Assembly: GCA_023434265.1 (NCBI GenBank)
Contig: JAEYTA010000031.1
Location: forward strand, 1 to 17,799
Reading direction: 5' to 3'
Length of the DNA: 17,799 bases
Source: Pseudomonadota bacterium
Lineage (GTDB): Bacteria > Pseudomonadota > Alphaproteobacteria > Caulobacterales > Caulobacteraceae
In this document: positions 14,218 through 17,799 of the stretch, piece by piece
Layout of the letters: every line of letters starts with the position of its first letter
How positions within the stretch are numbered: position 1 is the first letter of the stretch
Notes under the pieces: model-generated
Seen by the model: only the letters and a program-made list of their open reading frames with translations
The model's database searches: none
What the model was told of the DNA's origin: nothing
Program-made: the position numbers and the translations under genes

Positions 14218-17200
14218 ATGGCGACGATCACCGCCGGCGCATACGCGATCCGCATGGACGAGGTCACCTTCGCGGATCTCTGGAGCGGCACGCTGGTCAT
14301 GCGGCCTACCTCGATCCGCTTCGAGTGGGACCCGACCTCCTACACCGCCTTCAACGGCAACTTCACCTTCGACGAGTGGTGGTACGACGAGAACGGCGAC
14401 ATCGTCTACGACGAGCTGAGCGGCGGGACGCTGAACAGCATCGTCGAATACGACGACGGGGAGTTCATCTATTCGATCACGGGGCTGTCGATCGACGCCC
14501 TGACCTTCGCCAACTGGGTCGAAACGGGTCAGGCGATCCGGGCCAAGACGGTCGGCCTGGCCGGGGCCGACGACATCACCGGCAGTGCGCTGGACGACCT
14601 GCTGGAAGGCTGGGGCGGAAACGACCTGATCAAGGGGGCGGACGGCGACGACGAGCTGCAGGGCATGGGCGGCAATGACACCCTGCAGGGCGGCGCGGGC
14701 GACGACATCCTGCTCGGCGGCGCGGGCGGCGACATCCTTCAGGGCGGCGACGGAACCGACACGGCCAGCTACATCGACGCCGGCTCGGCGGTGACCGCCG
14801 ACCTGAAATCGGGCGCGAGCGGCGGCGGCGGAAACGACACCTTCGACTCGGTCGAGAACCTGATCGGCTCCAACCACGACGACACGCTCACCGGTGGTTT
14901 CGGCATCAACGAGATTTCCGGCGGCGACGGCGACGACACGATCTACGGCGAGGAGAACGCCGACATCCTGCGCGGCGACGCGGGAGTGGACACCCTGGTC
15001 GGCGGCTTCGGCGACGACGACATGTACGGCGGGGCGGGCGGCGACACGCTGGAGGGCAACGAGGGCATCGACGAACTCTTCGGCGAAGACGGCGACGACT
15101 TCCTGATCTCGGTGAACGGGACGGGCGAAAACTCGGCCTTCGTCGACCGTCTGGACGGCGGTTCGGGTTCGGACTTCTTCGTGGTCGACGCCGGCGACCG
15201 TGTGAAGGCCTTCGACGCCGACGACGCCGGCCTCGTCTTCGTCACGCCCTGGCCCGCCGGCAACATCGAGATCGTGACCGCCGACGGGGTCACCGAGATT
15301 CGCGCTTGGGACGCCGATCTGTCCGGCTATGAATCGATCTGGATCGAAACGGCCGTGAACCCGGCCGAACTGGCCGTGGAGACCTACACCTCGGAAGGCG
15401 AGAGCGGCGTCATCCTGACCCGCGTCCCGGCTCCGCCGACCCGGGTCGAGCAGACCATCATCGACTTGCCAGCCGTCCGGGCGGACCTGAGCGCGGAAGC
15501 GTCAGCCACCCTGCCCTCGATCATGGGCATCTTCACCGGCGAGGTGACGGACCAGCTGATCGACTATGTCACCGACCACGACACCTTCGTCGGAGCCATG
15601 GCCGACGCCATGAAGACCTCGGTGACCTTCAAGGTCGCGGGCGCCGTGGTCGACTTGGCCGGCAAGTATTTCGACCTGGCGGACCGCTTCGAGCTCGGCC
15701 ACGCAATCGGGACCTACATCAACGACGCCTTCATCGATCCCCTGCTGTGGGGGCGGCCGGGCAAGTTCCAGTTCGCCGACGGGACCGAGAACCCCGAGGC
15801 CCACGTCGACGCCCTGCTCGAGATCATCGTCGACCAGGTGCCGTTCGGCGAGACCCTCTATGCGCTGGGCGGGGCACTCGTGCGCGAGGTCGCGGTCGAG
15901 ATCTTCGGCATCATCTCGGCGGGGATGAGCGAATTCGGGGGCGACCTCCAGGCCCTGCTGGAGGCCGCCGCCGCCGGGGAGGCGCGCAACACAACCACCG
16001 AGGGCGACGACCTCCAGGTCAAGGGCGACGGGACCACGGAATACGAAGGCGGAGCCGGCGACGACACCCAACTGGCGGCCTCCATGGCCGGCGGGCTTGC
16101 GGCCCCGGCCGGCGTCCTGGCGGCCGGCGGAATACCCGACGACGACACTTTTGACGGCGGCGAAGGGGTCGACACCCTCCTCTACAGCTTCGCAACGGGC
16201 TCCATCTCGGTCGACCTCGCCGCCGGCCGGGCAGACGGGTCGGGGATCGGCCAGGACACCCTGCGCAACATCGAGAACGTCTTCGCCGGAGAGAGCGACG
16301 ACCATCTGGCCGGCTCGGCCGAAGCCAATCAGCTGCACGGAGACGACGGCGCGGACGTCCTCCGCGGCCGGGGCGGCGACGACCGGCTCGAGGGGGGCGC
16401 CGGAACGGACACTGCGGTATTCAGCGGCCTGCGCGGCGACTACCTCATCACCACCGTCGGCGGCGAAACCACGGTCGTCGGCGCCGACGGAACGGATGTC
16501 CTGGCCGACATCGAACGCCTGCAGTTCTCGGATGGCGTCTACGATTCCGCCGGCGTGCGTCTGGCCGCGGCGCTGGCCGGCGACGCGGACGCCGACGTGC
16601 TGGAAGGCGGCTCGGGCGCTGAGGCCCTGGAGGGCCGGGGCGGCGACGATGTCCTCAACGGCCGCGCCGGGGACGACATCCTGCACGGCGGCGCCGGCGA
16701 TGATCGCCTCAACGGCGGGGTCGGTAGCGACACGGCGGTGTACACCGACGCGGGGGCGGGCGTCCGGGTGGAGCTTCTCAACACGGGCTGGCAGGACACC
16801 CGAGGGGCCGGTCTCGATCGACTCGCGGCGGTCGAGAACGTGGTCGGCTCCAGCTTCGACGACCAGCTGATCGGCGGTCTGGACGGCAACCGGCTGACCG
16901 GGTCAGGCGGGGCCGATGTGCTCATCGGACTGGACGGCGGCGATGTGCTGGAGGGCGGCGCCGGGAACGACTACATCCACAATAACGACGACCTCGACTA
17001 CACTCGCTCCGACGGGGCCGTGGACGACCTCTACGGCGGCGATGGCGACGACATCGTCGATGTCGGCCGCGGCGACATCGCCGACGGCGGGGCGGGCTTC
17101 GACAGGCTGACCGTCTACGCCGTGTCGGAAGCGACAGCGGGCCTGGTGGCCGACTTTTCCGGCGTGGCCGATCTCGAGGCCGAGCTGGCTTCGCGCTATG

Positions 17201-17799
17201 GCGGAAGCTTCACGGGCTTCGAGGCCTTCGGCTTCTCCGGCACGAACTTCGCCGACCACATCATCGGTCACGACAACGCGGACTCGGATCCGCTGGCGTC
17301 GACCCTGGAGGGCTGGGGCGGAGACGACATCCTCGAAGGCCGCGGGGGTCAGGACCTGATCTGGGGCGGCGCGGGCGACGATCACATCGATGGCGGCGCG
17401 GGCGACGACGTCGCCATCTTCGGGGGCGACCGCAGCGCCTACACGATCAGCGCGGCGGGCGGGGTTGTCACGGTCGCGGGCCCGGACGGGTCCGACACCC
17501 TGGTCGGCATCGAATGGCTGCAGTTCTCCGACGGCCTGTACGACATCACCGGGGCGCCGGTGGACCCGAACGAGCCGATCGACGGCACCAGCGGGGCGGA
17601 CGTGCTGGAAGGCACGGCCTCGGCCGACGAGATCAACGGCCTCGGCGGCAACGACACCATCACCGGCGGGCTCGGCGACGACACGATCGACGGCGGGGCG
17701 GGCTTCGACACCGCGGTGTTCTCGGGCACGGTGGCCGGCTCGACCGTGACCACGGTCGGCGGGGTGACGACGGTGACCGGTCCGGACGGGACCGACACG
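14218..17799 (+). CDS. Giant RTX (calcium-binding nonapeptide repeat) protein, 3' end outside window
   Basis: The frame has no stop through the last base, giving at least 1194 residues. GAGGGGGAA (14206-14214) is a strong ribosome-binding site for ATG 14218. Residues 1-113 form an unrecognised domain rich in Trp, Tyr and Asp. RTX nonapeptides GGxGxDxLx fill residues about 114-181 and 212-297 (for example GGNDTLQGGAGDDILLGG), with further clusters from about 595 onward. Residues about 432-591 are a non-repeat, mostly helical insert with no catalytic motif I recognise. Two families of internal modules alternate with the nonapeptides in the C-terminal half. RTX proteins fold on calcium outside the cell and usually leave by type I secretion with a C-terminal signal. 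That signal, and any ABC exporter genes, lie outside the window. There is no N-terminal signal peptide, which agrees with that route. A secreted adhesin, surface-layer protein or enzyme are all possible. Confidence 0.92.
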   Translation, partial: MATITAGAYAIRMDEVTFADLWSGTLVMRPTSIRFEWDPTSYTAFNGNFTFDEWWYDENGDIVYDELSGGTLNSIVEYDDGEFIYSITGLSIDALTFANWVETGQAIRAKTVGLAGADDITGSALDDLLEGWGGNDLIKGADGDDELQGMGGNDTLQGGAGDDILLGGAGGDILQGGDGTDTASYIDAGSAVTADLKSGASGGGGNDTFDSVENLIGSNHDDTLTGGFGINEISGGDGDDTIYGEENADILRGDAGVDTLVGGFGDDDMYGGAGGDTLEGNEGIDELFGEDGDDFLISVNGTGENSAFVDRLDGGSGSDFFVVDAGDRVKAFDADDAGLVFVTPWPAGNIEIVTADGVTEIRAWDADLSGYESIWIETAVNPAELAVETYTSEGESGVILTRVPAPPTRVEQTIIDLPAVRADLSAEASATLPSIMGIFTGEVTDQLIDYVTDHDTFVGAMADAMKTSVTFKVAGAVVDLAGKYFDLADRFELGHAIGTYINDAFIDPLLWGRPGKFQFADGTENPEAHVDALLEIIVDQVPFGETLYALGGALVREVAVEIFGIISAGMSEFGGDLQALLEAAAAGEARNTTTEGDDLQVKGDGTTEYEGGAGDDTQLAASMAGGLAAPAGVLAAGGIPDDDTFDGGEGVDTLLYSFATGSISVDLAAGRADGSGIGQDTLRNIENVFAGESDDHLAGSAEANQLHGDDGADVLRGRGGDDRLEGGAGTDTAVFSGLRGDYLITTVGGETTVVGADGTDVLADIERLQFSDGVYDSAGVRLAAALAGDADADVLEGGSGAEALEGRGGDDVLNGRAGDDILHGGAGDDRLNGGVGSDTAVYTDAGAGVRVELLNTGWQDTRGAGLDRLAAVENVVGSSFDDQLIGGLDGNRLTGSGGADVLIGLDGGDVLEGGAGNDYIHNNDDLDYTRSDGAVDDLYGGDGDDIVDVGRGDIADGGAGFDRLTVYAVSEATAGLVADFSGVADLEAELASRYGGSFTGFEAFGFSGTNFADHIIGHDNADSDPLASTLEGWGGDDILEGRGGQDLIWGGAGDDHIDGGAGDDVAIFGGDRSAYTISAAGGVVTVAGPDGSDTLVGIEWLQFSDGLYDITGAPVDPNEPIDGTSGADVLEGTASADEINGLGGNDTITGGLGDDTIDGGAGFDTAVFSGTVAGSTVTTVGGVTTVTGPDGTDT
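14758..16878 (+). repeat. RTX module family A, three copies
   Basis: Copies lie at 14758-14898, 16171-16317 and 16729-16878 (47-50 codons each). Each runs DTA-x-Y ... V-x-V/A-D/E-L, a Gly-rich spacer, then D-x-VENL/VxGSxxDDxLxGG (for example VENVVGSSFDDQLIGG). Each begins at the end of a nonapeptide cluster and leads into more nonapeptide-like sequence. Confidence 0.8.
16408..17799 (+). repeat. RTX module family B, two full copies and one cut by the window edge
   Basis: Copies lie at 16408-16545 and 17407-17544 (exactly 46 codons each, 26 of 46 residues identical by hand alignment) and from 17707 to the edge (31 codons). The shared form is D-x-A-V/I-F-x-G ... GG-x-x-T/V-V-x-GxDGxD-x-L ... 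IExLQFSDGxYD. The third copy opens with the same TVGG...TGPDGTDT core. Confidence 0.85.

Noticed and set aside
15502..16686. Minus-strand open frame of 394 codons opposite the RTX gene
   Set aside because: The plus frame runs without stops through nonapeptide repeats; the reverse frame is a shadow.
14218..17799. Tandem Gly/Asp repeats considered as a CRISPR or DNA-level satellite
   Set aside because: The periodicity follows 27-base (nine-codon) RTX units with synonymous variation, so selection is on protein.

Overview
The window (about 70% GC) looks like chromosome of an alphaproteobacterium of the Caulobacterales (Brevundimonas/Caulobacter-like). The evidence is the Xanthomonas/Caulobacter-type TonB-dependent receptor, the tryptophan-halogenase homologue in a TonB-receptor locus, and -35/-10 elements resembling the Caulobacter TTGACGS...GCTANAWC consensus. 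The assignment rests on recognising families, not on any database search.

Region 1 (1-2400), housekeeping: the 3' end of an unrecognised gene; a 183-bp spacer with two strong inverted repeats; a tightly coupled pair made of an HD-domain phosphohydrolase and a NrtR-like Nudix/winged-helix protein with a degenerate Nudix box; and tRNA-Ser(CGA).

Region 2 (2419-12886), a carbohydrate-utilisation locus, probably for a beta-glucan or beta-glucoside: an MFS sugar-transporter-like gene on the minus strand, divergent from a LacI-family regulator. Downstream on the plus strand come a GH30 glycosidase, a TonB-dependent outer-membrane receptor, a GH3 beta-glucosidase lipoprotein and a flavin-dependent tryptophan-halogenase homologue. 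Near-identical palindromes with core TGGAAGC/GCTTCCA lie in front of GH30 and the receptor, and a one-sided version lies between the transporter and the regulator. This predicts one LacI-type regulon. In the model, the receptor imports oligosaccharide, GH30 and GH3 cleave it in the envelope, the MFS protein takes up the product and the LacI protein senses it. The role of the halogenase is the open question.

Region 3 (12887-17799), regulator plus giant RTX protein: a LuxR-type (C-terminal HTH) regulator with palindromes in its promoter, then a very large RTX (calcium-binding nonapeptide repeat) protein that is open through the right edge (at least 1194 codons). It has an unrecognised N-terminal domain, a 160-residue non-repeat helical insert, and two alternating families of internal modules. 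No type I secretion genes are in the window.

No gene-free stretch exceeds 300 bases; the longest is 421-603. Long antisense open frames are composition artefacts and are rejected below.
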